DNA of 64,000 nucleotides from Ephydatia muelleri (lineage: Eukaryota; Porifera; Demospongiae; Spongillida; Spongillidae), in contig JABACO010000003.1 of NCBI GenBank assembly GCA_013339895.1, positions 5,296,537 through 5,360,536 on the forward strand, read 5' to 3'. Under the pieces are notes generated by a model, which saw nothing but the letters and a program-made list of their open reading frames with translations, made no database searches and had not been told where the DNA came from. Shown in pieces: positions 46,083 through 57,625 of the stretch. A program made the position numbers and the translations under genes. How positions within the stretch are numbered: the first letter of the stretch is position 1; every line of letters starts with the position of its first letter.

Positions 46083-47793
46083 ATCCTTTTTGATACCTGT
46101 GATACCTAACTGTACGCATTTAGCTATTGTTTAATAAACGTCTCAGCTAGGGATCCATGGCTGCCATCTGTGCCATAATGGTTGTGTGATTTACCTGGGA
46201 CACAGGCAAAATAATCCATTTTGCGAGTTCCCATACATAATGCACAGTGGGTAGTGGGACCTTATAACGTTTGAGAGTCTCATAAAGGGTCCTCACAGAG
46301 CAGTGCTTGAATATGTCCGCTTACGATATGCAAATAGCGTACCGTTTGGGTACTTTTTTTTCCAGCAAAGTGACTAGGATTCTAGAATATAGAATCAAGA
46401 TGCATTAGTGATCAGTATATCTGCATGACCATTAGCATTTGTTGTGTATGAATTATAAGAGCAAATGGCTCGCAAGATTGATGGGGTCTGACGCAAGAAT
46501 GCGGAAAGTAAAGCCCATGCAGAGTCAAGGAAAAAGAACACAGACAAAAAACAAAATGCGAGGAAAAAAAAACAAAAAAACAATAAACAAAACACTGGGC
46601 ATCGTAAAGAAAGGAAGTGAGTTTGTAATTTCAAAAACCAAAGAAGCTTAAATATAAAGCTTCGAAGCCTGGCAGCAGATACATGTATATGGGCCTTGTG
46701 GACACAATTTACGGTGTCGCGAGATACCCGTAATCTTTCACGTTTCCAATCCCTTTATACTATTATCTATGGTGCATGTAGGCCTAAATCAAACCCTTGT
46801 ACATGTGCATGTATCACACGCGCGTGTATCAAATAATTTGCTTACACTAGTAGCTCTGGCTATATAGATGTTGTCTAGCCTGAGTCAAATTACATCTGCT
46901 AAGCAATGCAGTGAGACGATGCGAACAAAATTGAACACCGAACTAATCGAATAATATGTACGCGTGGTCATACATGGGCCTCTCTTCTTTTATTTGTCTC
47001 TGGGCGGTACTGTGGGGAAAGCAAGAATAAAGGCCTTTTCCTATATGCTATGCGATAACCACGATTCTGTCGAAAAGATTAGTCATAAGGCATAACAACA
47101 GAAAGGATATCTAGCGTCGTAAGACACGTACCAATTGTCTTTCACGAATGTGCGAGTGTATCATTTATATGCTAAGTTAGGCTAGGCTTCAGATGTTTAT
47201 AACATGATCAGGATAACTCAAATGACCAATATCAGGTGCTTAGGCAAGTAAGTGAAATGTCCAATGTGATCGATGGCATTGTAATGTATTGATTGGTCTT
47301 ATGTGCAGCCTCTGTGCCAAATAGGTTCTTCTAACTAATGGACTTTATACTGCAACTAAAATAGGCATTCCATGTACGTATGAGAGAGTGAACTCTTCTT
47401 TAATTGGGATGCTGACTTAGGATGAACATACAATTCCTCTTGAAGAGCTATTAACAAGACTGGGACCTAATATCAAAAGTGTAAGTACTTGTGTATATGT
47501 ATAGCTATATGCGTGCAGGCCTGTACCAAATGTTATCACTTCTGTAAGACTCTAAAAAACGTTCTGAATGGGCTACTCAACAGTGTGTGTGTGTATGTGT
47601 GTGTATGTGTGTGTGTGTAGATGAAATTACCCACATTTAGTTACTTGCATACATAACGTATGAGTTAATTGCACAATGTTTTGACATTGGTGGTCAATGT
47701 GGAGTTTGCCTTTTCTTAAGGCTGAATTTGAGGCTTTATTTCTTCCGTCTGACAAATGGAGAGGCATGCTCCAGGTTCCACACGAGAGGTCGC
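45595..47793 (+). pseudogene. Truncated 5' end of the ATPase gene in copy B
   Basis: Exon 1 (45595..45744, three codons longer through extra His/Tyr codons than copy A) and exon 2 (47421..47480) are open with normal donors. Exon 3 has lost its acceptor (the ccag before GTCTGACAAATGG is deleted) and homology ends after about 40 exon bases at 47793. No further ATPase exon follows. The promoter region is retained, so a short transcript encoding only the cytosolic N terminus is possible, but no pump can be made. Confidence 0.88.
46002..46081. repeat. (TG)n microsatellite, copy B
   Basis: Longer version of the tract at 17558..17601 in copy A; a length difference between duplicates, as expected for a microsatellite. 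Confidence 0.9.
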
Positions 47794-48321
47794 CTCTTCG
47801 TGTAAATAATGACATAGGCCAAGCGCACTTGAAATTGTACCATATTTTTCTTGGGCGATTTGAAATAGTAACACATAATTCAAGACTGTCAAGGTAGTGG
47901 GTGTAGAAGTCTTATGTGTTGCCTTACCCTGTGGAGCCTTTGTTAAGCTGGCCCATATGCACACTGCCACTGAGGGCTACTCCTCCACTAAGGCTATGCT
48001 CATCTCCTCTTTCCACCTCCTGGCCCCCGATTAGATACAAACATACATAGACACATGCACACATACTCTAGTTAGATATTTCTATCATACTCATGTGCCC
48101 ATGAGGATGGTCATGTGACCACATCATTTCCATGGAGATAGTCATACAAGCAAAAGGAGCTATCTTGCATACATAATCGATGCAACAACTGGAACACAGC
48201 CTATTGTGCATGGTTTGTGTGGTCTGTTAGGAGGACATAGGATTAGATCTATGTTTTCCACTACCGCCAACAGGGGCAGCCCACCCAGCTACCAAACACA
48301 CACACACACATACACACACGC

Positions 48322-48383
<62 letters not shown>

Positions 48384-48524
48384 CATGCGCGCACACACAC
48401 ACACATGCACATACTCTGCATGTGATCTCCGAGGTTCGTACTAAAGCAGAATAACATTATTAATTCATATCAAACAAATATGGTGGCAGTTATGGTGTAA
48501 TATGATTTGGAAATATCTTCTGCA
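47794..48524. other. Unique sequence after the duplication, with a (CA)n tract
   Basis: No gene is seen. An interrupted CA repeat lies at about 48296..48415. Confidence 0.5.
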
Positions 48525-48897
48525 GGTCCACCTCCATCAGTGCCAGTCTCTGTAGGTCCACCTCCATCAGCTGCCAGTCTCTCTAGGTCCACCTCCATCA
48601 GATGCCAGTCTCTGTAGGTCCACCTCCATCAGATGCCAGTCTCTGTAGGTCCACCTCCATCAGATGCCAGTCTCTGCAGGTCCACCTCCATCAGATGCGA
48701 GTTTTGGTAGGTCCACCTCCATCAGATGCCAGTCTCTGTAGGTCCACCTCCATCAGATGCCAGTCTCTGCAAGTCCACCTCCATCAGCTGCCAGTCTCTG
48801 TAGGTCCATTTCCATCAGATGCCAGTCTCTGTAGGTCCACCTCCATCAGATGCCAGTCTCTGTAGGCCCACCTCCATCAGCTGCCAGTCTCTGCAGG
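48525..48897. repeat. 31-bp minisatellite, about 12 units
   Basis: The unit ggtccacctccatcagatgc plus cagtctctgta repeats every 31 bases with few substitutions. Because 31 is not a multiple of 3, one reading frame passes through all three phases and yields a 31-residue peptide repeat without stops. It lies in sequence without other coding signs. Confidence 0.92.
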
Positions 48898-51691
48898 TCA
48901 TCTCTGAAATATACAGTAATAAATTCACAGTTATAGGTATAGTTGCATATTAACATAATAGACCGATAAATCATAGCACAGACACAGGTCATTCAGAAAT
49001 TTGTAATTTCAGAATCAGGTGCACCACTCCCAGTAATTGCTCTTGTCCTGCTGCCATATATGCTTCGCAATCCTAGAGAAGTTCCATATCATGGAAATCT
49101 GCTCCAGTTGGCTTGAATCTGGTGATATAAAAATCTTATTATGAGGTCATATATACCATTTAGGGTTACATAGGTATCACAGGAAGTGTACAATTTGACA
49201 TGTTTTGAATAGATTCTTAATTTGTTGTTTCTTTTCTTCACCATTCATCAAATGATGTTCTGATTTATTCCCCCTGCTGGCATCAAGTGATGTTAGAAAG
49301 GAGATATAACAAAACAAGCCCAATGAACCCTACCTTCTTTGTTGTGGAGACATTAACAATCCTGAGCAGATTTATCTCATCATTGATTGTGAGGTTGTGG
49401 TGTGAGTTGATCCGCACCACTCTGTATTTGCGTGTCTTTTTTTTTTTTTCAATGTGCACTGCACCACTGGATGCACTCTTATGTTCAGCTTTATTGGAGT
49501 CATGGTTAGATTAAAGTGCAAGCAGACCAGGTACCCTTATTAGTTCTTTTCATGGAGCTGTCATCCCAGAAGTGAGAGACTGCTGTCAGACTGTTGAATG
49601 TACAGTGTTCTGTATGTTACCAACGTGTGTAAAACTTTTTGTGTAACTCTTGAAAACCATTGCTTATTCATTTTAATATTTAAAACTGGTTATATTAGGT
49701 TAGTTGTATATGCATAGTAGATTCCTTACCCCAACCTCTGGCAGGAATATCACACGAAAACTGTTGGGAATAGGACACATCAACTAGTGGGCAATAACCA
49801 CTCACAAATTACATGCAGGTTGGACTGACACATCTCAGATTGTGTGCCAGTTGGAACAACGCTTGCGCTAACACACCAAACTGATCTGGTGGGTATGAAC
49901 CTATGCGCCTTTTCTTTATTACAGTGTGAAATGCGATTTCACTGCATGTATAGCTTCCGAGAGTGATACATAGTTGTAAACAATTATTGTCAAATGTGCA
50001 AGTGTGCTGAATCACGGCTATCCACATAGTGCACAACGTCCAGTGCATTATCTGCAATGATGAATGAATCTGAATCCCAAAGGGCAGCACCAGTTCACCG
50101 ATTACTTTCAGAAAAGCGGGTGCATGTGTATGGATAATGATAAGTTTAGCTTTGTAGCTAGCTAGACTTCAGTATTGAGCATGGTGTAAAGGCAAATAAA
50201 TCTTTTTATGTGGCGGGAAACACATTTAACCCTGAAGAATGCTGTGAGCTTCAGTGTCAGTTTAATTTATGTTGAGTCTTCTGTTTGTAATAACATTGTT
50301 GATTCTTCTAACGATGTAAGTGGGCTTCTGAGATCTGAACAAAACAGCTAATGCTGATGATCCAGCTAGCTATGTGGAAAACACCACTGCAAGTTACAGA
50401 GATTCGATGCTATATTTAGCTGCAGAACAGATCCTATTTGTGCCAGCATTTAGTAGGTGCAATCTATAACCTTTCCCATAGTCCACAAAATCTTCACAAT
50501 TGTCTGCACTGTGTTGTTGGTAGGAATGTTTGTTTGGAAAATTCTCTGCTCTTACATTGTGGATCATGGAAGAGATATCAAGATAATGTTGCTGTGATAG
50601 GGGGACTGAGTATAGCCCAAGTTGACTCAAGGTCTTCATTCTGGAACCTGCCACTCAAAAATAATCTTGACTGGAGTCAGTAGTGACAGTTAATGAATCA
50701 TTATACTGCAGCTGCCCACGCCAGTGTTCTCTGATGATGGGACTAATTTTACCTCTACCTCACTAGGTACGTCATCTGCCATCCGCTTTTCTCGTCCAAG
50801 TACATATTTGGTACATAATTGGTTGATTTCCTTCATTTTGCATCAGAATATGCCAGCACAAAATAAGTTTTGGGATATCTGTATTTATTCATTTGTTTGT
50901 TTTTTGTTGGTACAAATATGATCTGATGCATACCAAATCGCTTCATCAGTTCACATGCATCTTGGAACCAAACCATACAATTAAAAGTTCAACTTGCTGT
51001 CAGAATAATTTTCATTTTGCTGTGTCCATCAATACTGTAATTTTATTTCATTCATATTGGAAACAAAACACTACAAACCTTCTGGGGCTCTGCCCTAACA
51101 TCGATAAAGGAGCTGACATCACTTCTCCATAATCCTAGCTGTACGAAAGGGGACACCATGCACACACTAGGATTTATTTATTTTTCTATCTGTCCCCAGA
51201 TCCCAAAACATTATCTACCGCCCGGGATAGGATATTTCATGCACGAAATGTTTAGCATCAGCCCAACACCACAACACAAAAAGCACGTGATATAGGTGAA
51301 ACAGTCCACGTAAGCAGAGCGATGTAAAGTTAAGGTCGCGATATTAGAGACCGTGCAGTTGTTTCTGAATGTATCATATAACCTGGTATGTAAAAATAAT
51401 ATTGTAACTACACATGCATGTATGTGCATACGCATGCACCCGCAAGCTCACGTGGTCTGATGCGGCATGACGTCCAAAACTTAGTTTCAGTGCGTCCCAC
51501 AACGAAGGTAATATGGCGGCATGCGCGCGAATGCGTACTGAGCAATCCAGGAAATGCATGTGAACAAGTTCAATGTTGGCTTGCCATCGAAATGAATAAT
51601 AACATGCATTGTAACCATAAATATATCATTGATTGAACAAAAGGGTCGGCAGAGTACTACGTTCGCGATGGACAGTCAAATTTTCCGAGTA
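48898..51691. other. No confident gene
   Basis: AT-rich sequence with short open frames on both strands; none shows a domain, splice-supported structure or composition that I would call coding. Confidence 0.4.
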
Positions 51692-51699
51692 CAGCAAAC

Positions 51700-52988
51700 C
51701 AGTGATGCCGCGGTCAGCTATTATCGATCCGGTCACGTTCACGGCTAACCGTACCGGATCCAAACGGTCACGTTGGCGGACGAACAGTACCGTGTTTTAC
51801 CAATACGGTCACGTTGACGGTTTGATGGTTGGCCGCCTGGATTCAAGCCGGTCCCGGTCGATATCCGGTCCAAACCAACAGCACGAATTAAATTTAATAA
51901 CCATCTAGTTTATTACTCTTTCCACTCAGCCAGCATCCATCTGCCATCTCTTGCGGTCAGCTTTAGCTGAGAAAATACCCTTTCAGAGTGAGCACTGGAC
52001 ACCGGAATGGGTAAATCAGTACTTTAGCGGGGCTAGCAGAGTAATGCGAAGGAAGTTAGCTTCATGGTCGCTCCACCATTGCATGACGTCATTAACGCGC
52101 CAGTTAAGCATATAGCGCTTCAACTCGTCTTCTGTGCTGTCCCTCGCGCTCCTGTGTGCCACCACAAGGATCTCTTTGGTAGCAGTACATGGCTGTAGCA
52201 GAATGCATCGATGCAGTTGAAATTCGCACTTGTAATGCCAAAATATTGACTTACGTCAAAGTAAATGCAAAAAATGCATCCAGAGCAAATATATTGTGAC
52301 TGGGAACAGCATCTCCCTAGATGGTTCTTCTGAAACTTCTGCAGAATCTGCACTATCAATTACAAGTGTTCTTCAGGTCGATCAGACCTTTCCGCGGCAG
52401 GACTCAGGCCAAACCAGCCTGCATTGGCTCAGAAGTCAGAACTCGGGAGGAAACGATAGTACACTAGAAAGCCAAAGCAATGCATGAATTAAAATGGCGT
52501 CACTCACAGAACTAAAATCCAAGCAGCAAATGAAATCCAAGCAGCAAATGAATCCAAACAACAAAATCCAATCCACATAATTTTATTCGAATAAACAGTG
52601 CATGATATTACTGAGCATGCGGGCGCATGTATTCTATAAATAGTGTAAATAATTATTCTTAACTACCCGGCAGGAAAGCGGTGTCAGAGTACGTCTTGTT
52701 ATCGAATTGTCACTTCGGTGTATGAATGCTGCATTGTGTCAATTCTCACAGGTTCCCAGTCCTCAGTCATCCAACAAAAAAAGGTAAAAATTTCTTAATG
52801 TCTGACCGGCAGTAGACCGTCAAAATTTTTGACGGTCCCACGGTTTTTGCCTCAATAGGCTGACGATTAAGTGGTTCGCGAACTAATTCAATTGTTCACT
52901 TTTCCTGACGGTCACGGACGCGGTCAAGCCAACCGTATCGCCTAGTTTGACGGTTTTCACGGTTGGCGGGCGAACCGCGGCATCACTG
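51700..52988 (-). mobile_element. hAT-type transposon, 1289 bp, with transposase remnant
   Basis: Inverted ends cagtgatgccgcggt at 51700 and accgcggcatcactg ending at 52988, flanked by an exact 8-bp repeat cagcaaac at 51692..51699 and 52989..52996. The subterminal regions are full of cggtcacg-like motifs in both orientations, possible transposase-binding sites. On the minus strand at 52100..51913, in two frames, are a WWSDHEANF segment and IPVSSAHSERVFSQLKL, the hAT C-terminal dimerisation signature (SSA..SERVFS). The catalytic part is deleted or decayed, so the element is non-autonomous. Confidence 0.88.
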
Positions 52989-53232
52989 CAGCAAACCCCA
53001 AAACGGGAAGAAAGAAGTTCGTAAGGCCAGCTGTCTTGAGCGCGTCCAGTATACGTTATATGATTCGTGTACAGCAGACATTGTGCACTGAATATTATAG
53101 ACTAAATTCAGTAACATACATGTACATTTTACATGGCAGCACACAACTCTGCATGCTATTTTGTGCTATAATCACTATGTTATAGTATACTGTAACAGTA
53201 AAATGTACAATGTGATGTGCATACGTTCACTA

Positions 53233-54966
53233 CTATGACGTTTCTCTCTCCAGCGGCACTAATTCAAACACAGTGTAGAAGTCCGAGCGCTCTGAGAATG
53301 AAGATAACGGGGGCCGCATCGTAAACCCTTCTTCTTCCCCAGCCCTGCTATGTAGACGCTTTTTCACGGTGTCACTCCAGTTCTTCATCTTCGCACTTGC
53401 TCCTTCGTGACAGCGTCTGGTGCAATACCACAACAGAATGGCAACGAAGTAGACCATTGGTAAAAATACCAAGATAGATTCAATTATAATGCACGCCGAC
53501 AATGATGCGAGGTCGGTTTGAAACGACGTATCAATAGTATACCAGGAAAGGATATTGATGAGAGCCATATTGGTGAAGATGACGACATCGAGAATGTTGA
53601 GGCGATTATCTTTGTACGGTTTTAAGACGGAGAGTAGAAAGATGTACACTATGATAATCACTTGCTGCACAAGTAGAGTCGACATAAAAGTTGGGAGCAG
53701 ATATGCGTAGAACAGCAATAATCTCAATGCTAAGTACAGACCCGCAAAATAGCGTCGATTGTCTTTGTAACAACCCTGAAACGTATCCAGCAGTATAGCG
53801 ATGCTTGCTGACGGGTACACGTTCCTCAAACAGTTCACTTTCGATACAAGTCTCTCCACCCATTTCACCGGATAGTGAAAAAGCGCAAAGGGCGCAGCGA
53901 TAAGAAGAACAGTCACCAAGTACGCTGGAAGTTTGTAATGAACGACGTAATATGAATCCCATACCTGATATTCACCTTGAAAGAATATTCTCTCATCTAC
54001 AGCTTTAAGGAAGGGATTGAGCAAAGCTACGGGTGCAAGTAGGAAAACAGTTGTCTGGCACAACCGGTTGTAAGATAAGAGAACGAATGCAGCAAACGCG
54101 TGCACCAATGAGGTACCAATGCGATATATCCGATGGTGTGGGCCGCAAAAAGAAGAAAGTCTGGCACTCACCTTCGAACATCTCTGACAGCGCAACAGGA
54201 GGAGAATCACTACGATGATCAACACGGGAAAGAAACCTTCGGCGTATCGTAACACTAGTACATCGGACGAACTCATATTCTCATGCAAACAAAATGGCGG
54301 TAAGAGGTTTCCAAACAAGTTCAAGTTGAATAGGTTGTACGGGATTTGGTACGATTTCTGGAAGGCCGTTGTGCCTTTGCCGTACACTACGTTAAGTGGA
54401 GCCGCACCTTGTTGATTGATATCGAGAGTGGATGAAATAACTTGGGCAAAGAGTATGAATGAATTCATTGGGCCGGTGGTGAGACGGATGTTGAAGACGA
54501 TGATAACGAGGAAGACCACGAGGAGTGGAGCGTAAATCGCCAGAAGGTAGTAGACCCAGTTGATCTTTGAACTCTGCCCGTCGCAAGGGACACAGTCACT
54601 TGCAAATCCTGCCGCACCGGAATTTATGGAGGGTGCGTTTCCCGGCTGACATTGGCCGCAGAGGATTCCCATCCTTCGAGTGTCGTTGCATAAGAAGTCG
54701 CCCATCGTCTGGGTCGCGCCATGTGGAATCTGAATGAATTGATCTGATTCGTTGTAAAGGCAATATCCGGGAGGACACAAACCGACCAATATTTCGCCAC
54801 CATCAGTGACATTGCCCGCCCACAAGCCATTCAAGAGTTGCCTATCGCACGTCTGTGGATCACACGTCAAAATTGTTCCATAGTTTTGACAGTCAATACA
54901 ATTGTCGCTTCTTCCCAATCCGAACAGGCGAAGAATTATTAAGATAGATACAAGAGATAGATTCAT
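53233..54966 (-). CDS. Multi-pass membrane protein with Cys-rich ectodomain (577 aa, intact)
   Basis: Single open exon from ATG at 54966 to TAG at 53233. I chose this start because it gives a clean signal peptide (LSLVSILIILRLFGL); an upstream in-frame extension of 70 codons looks like leader sequence. Residues about 21-135 are a Cys-rich ectodomain with CPPGYCLYN, CNDTRRMGILCGQCQPG and CVPCDG. Eight or nine hydrophobic helices follow (about 139-160, 165-180, 243-260, 287-312, 345-366, 407-425, 430-447, 459-476, 489-514), with LKPYKDNRLNILD in a loop, and a charged 60-residue cytosolic tail. This ectodomain-plus-PYK-loop layout is one I associate with large families of uncharacterised surface proteins in sponges, choanoflagellates and ciliates. 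No transport or receptor function is established. It is the one long gene here without any frame problem. Confidence 0.82.
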   Translation of the reverse strand: MNLSLVSILIILRLFGLGRSDNCIDCQNYGTILTCDPQTCDRQLLNGLWAGNVTDGGEILVGLCPPGYCLYNESDQFIQIPHGATQTMGDFLCNDTRRMGILCGQCQPGNAPSINSGAAGFASDCVPCDGQSSKINWVYYLLAIYAPLLVVFLVIIVFNIRLTTGPMNSFILFAQVISSTLDINQQGAAPLNVVYGKGTTAFQKSYQIPYNLFNLNLFGNLLPPFCLHENMSSSDVLVLRYAEGFFPVLIIVVILLLLRCQRCSKVSARLSSFCGPHHRIYRIGTSLVHAFAAFVLLSYNRLCQTTVFLLAPVALLNPFLKAVDERIFFQGEYQVWDSYYVVHYKLPAYLVTVLLIAAPFALFHYPVKWVERLVSKVNCLRNVYPSASIAILLDTFQGCYKDNRRYFAGLYLALRLLLFYAYLLPTFMSTLLVQQVIIIVYIFLLSVLKPYKDNRLNILDVVIFTNMALINILSWYTIDTSFQTDLASLSACIIIESILVFLPMVYFVAILLWYCTRRCHEGASAKMKNWSDTVKKRLHSRAGEEEGFTMRPPLSSFSERSDFYTVFELVPLERETS

Positions 54967-55838
54967 TGGCTGTTGGCGAAAAGAGACATAAAATGATACA
55001 CGCCTACTGTAAGTATTCTTATGTAATGTGTGAGACACAAATCCAAGCGAGCCGTTAATGGATAGATGCACATGTAGGGGCAGGAGGGAGGGGGAGGAGC
55101 AGCACATTAACCACCGATCCATATAAAACACATGCAACACATCTACAGTGTATACCTTTTTCACTCTAATGGGCATAGCTTTTAAAACAATACGAAATTG
55201 GGTTTGGCAGTACTGTGATATTACTAGAAGCTAATAAATAGGGGTGGCGGGTCGATGTAAATGGGTAGCATGCAGGTGCTTGGCAACAAAACCGGCCAAC
55301 GGGAAGGTAGGAAAGATGGCTTTACATCGAAAATAAACCCGGATCAGTAGTCTGAAAAGCGTACAGAAGTACATAAAACTTTCTACTGCTGCAATAATGG
55401 AGTTACATGTACCACCAACACCACCCTTCTCTATATGCTGGTGACGTCTCTGAGATGATTGTGTAATGACATTCGAAACTTCACTGTTTAAAATTATTTC
55501 ATTATGTTGGCATGTGGCGTATTACGTTAAAGTATCATGAACTGCATTGTCCCATCACGTAGCGCATGTGTTGTATACATCAGCGTATACACTTCATGGA
55601 TAGAATAACGCCCTCGGATGATACGGACTCTGCAACGTTTCGAAACAAAATAACAAGAGAGAAAACAGAAGCAGAGTTTTAGAAAAGACGTATATGTCTA
55701 GGCTGGAACTTGGAATGAGATAAGTTACTGCTATCCTATCACATGAAAAGAGATCTCAGCAGATCCAAGCTAGTTGACTATTAGCAGCACTCATTATTAT
55801 TAGCACGCTATTAAGTATTTATACATTTACCTTTCGCC
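54967..55838. other. Upstream flank of the membrane-protein gene, no gene
   Basis: Likely leader and promoter region for the minus-strand gene. I could not pick a TATA box with confidence. Confidence 0.35.
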
Positions 55839-57625
55839 GATTCTGGTCTTGACTTCTATACTATAGATAAATAATTTATTTATTAGCGGCTACAAAGCGT
55901 CCAACCATGCTTAATTCGCCGGCGTATTGGTTGTTTTAATAACAAGGTGTGCGTGAAACATGTACACATGCAGGTGTACTATTATTTACTTAGCATGCAG
56001 CTGCATGATCCATATGCTAATGAAACGGCAGAAAAAATGAGCATCATGTTGCTTCAAGTCGTATCCAAGGATGTTTAGTTACGAGCCACTAGCCATGGGA
56101 AACAACCACTTGGAAGAAACATGCTGCATTTAAGGTTTACTGAATGGAGATTAAATCCTAGTTGGCTACAGGCAGAACACAACATTTATATTACGGTAAT
56201 AGGGGAAGTCCGTGACCTTTGCCATAATCCACTCACAATGGGCTCATTGTACCTGTTGGTAGCATTTCTTTTTTTAATTTGTGTGCAACGAGATTATAGC
56301 TGGACTAGCTATGATGATGCAGCATAGGGGTCTTAATACATCCCAAACCAGGAAGAAGCTTATATATCTGACAGGAGTGAACAGTAATGAAAATAATACC
56401 TTACTGCATAATTACTTTTGTTGGTAAGTTTTTAAATGCATAATTTTTCGATTTCTTCTTTATTGCTTCAGAAGAGCCACCGTGAAATGTTGTATATTGC
56501 AACAAAAAGGGAAATAAAAAATCCCAATACAAGTATGTAGGGCAAGACAAGTAGTCATTTTTCAAACCGCTGCGAAATTCGAATGTGGCTTATAGAACCA
56601 GACCATATGATTAATATTGAGTCAACTACAGTGTACCTGGGTATCATAATTGTTGTTTCTTCAATATGGGTAGTTACATAAGTTTTCGATTCCTTCCTTT
56701 TGCTTCAGAATGAGCCACGAAATGTTTCAGAATACGTAATTACCAAAAAAAAAAAAAGGAAATAAAAGCATTCCGTTATAAGTATATGTAGATGTGTAAT
56801 GCTAGACAAATAGTCACTAAACAAATGCATTTCGGAAACCGGGTGTGGAAATGAAAGTGATCGAAAACCTTCAACTTTGGAGGGCGAGGCGCGAAAGCCC
56901 AGTTAGCGCCACCTCGAGCTGAATGCTCACGTGATCCGTTCCTATAGTCTTTTCCATGTATGTTGCCGCGAATACTCCATGGCACGCGAGGTAGAGGACA
57001 ATTAAAACGTTATTGTTACTTGTCGCATAATGCACTAACACAAACGCAACGCTTATATAGCGGAATCGTTTGCGAACGCGTTGGACCCGAAACGAAGCGA
57101 AGTGCCAACTATTACACACGTTAAAGCGCCGATTGATATACACTGCGCGCTGTGATTAGAGTCGTTTGCTGCGTTTGCATGATCGTTTCGACTATTGGCG
57201 CCTTGTAAACCACGCGAATAGCAATTTCGATTTGTAATATAAGTAGACAATCGCGAATGCAACGCACAGGCAACTGTAGTACAGGAAACATCGAAATTAT
57301 GCAACTAGTAAAACGCTTGTCACTTCGGTAAAACGCGTGTGGAATCTCAATCAGCGGCCGGTTTCCGTGACGGCGATTTGAGTACATGAACCCAAAGTAA
57401 CTGGAAAACGCCGAAAGCCAACAGAAATACAAAACGCGTTTGTACACAGAAACGGATGTTGATTACGTTGGTATTGTTAGTGACGTTGTAACCAAAGATA
57501 TTTGTAGCAACAAACAATGATTTCCAAACTTACCTCGTCGATTCTGGTATTACTATTTAGCCGACTTCTATACTGTAGTGGCTGCGAAGCGTCTACTATG
57601 CTGAATTAGCATATTGGTAGTTTTT
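55839..57625. repeat. Region with two pairs of dispersed direct repeats
   Basis: The segment at about 55839..55935 (cgccgattctggtcttgact...) resembles 57525..57625, and the segment at about 56440..56560 (ttttcgatttcttctttattgct-like, through a gccac..gaaatgtt motif) resembles 56680..56815. All are in the same orientation with 75-85% similarity by eye. This suggests an old duplicated or composite element. No coding function is seen; GC-richer short open frames at 56776..57447 have no family match. Confidence 0.45.

Larger units (their letters stand above)
37381..47793. repeat. Segmental duplication, copy B (about 10.4 kb)
   Basis: Direct-orientation copy of 8901..19602. It lacks the mini-hAT and the TTAA MITE of copy A, has a poly(G) run at 45411..45440 where copy A has (TG)n, and ends within ATPase exon 3. 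Genes inside: DUF4419 (broken), Death-SH3 (intact), ATPase exons 1, 2 and part of 3. Confidence 0.95.

Noticed and set aside
48525..48897. CRISPR array
   Set aside because: The 31-bp units abut without spacers and the window is eukaryotic; it is a minisatellite.
54967..55176. Upstream extension of the membrane-protein start
   Set aside because: The extra 70 codons precede a clean signal peptide, have poor protein-like composition, and begin in ordinary flank.
56776..57447. Cluster of minus-strand frames of 60-108 codons
   Set aside because: No motif or splice logic; the sequence is slightly GC-richer, which lengthens chance frames.
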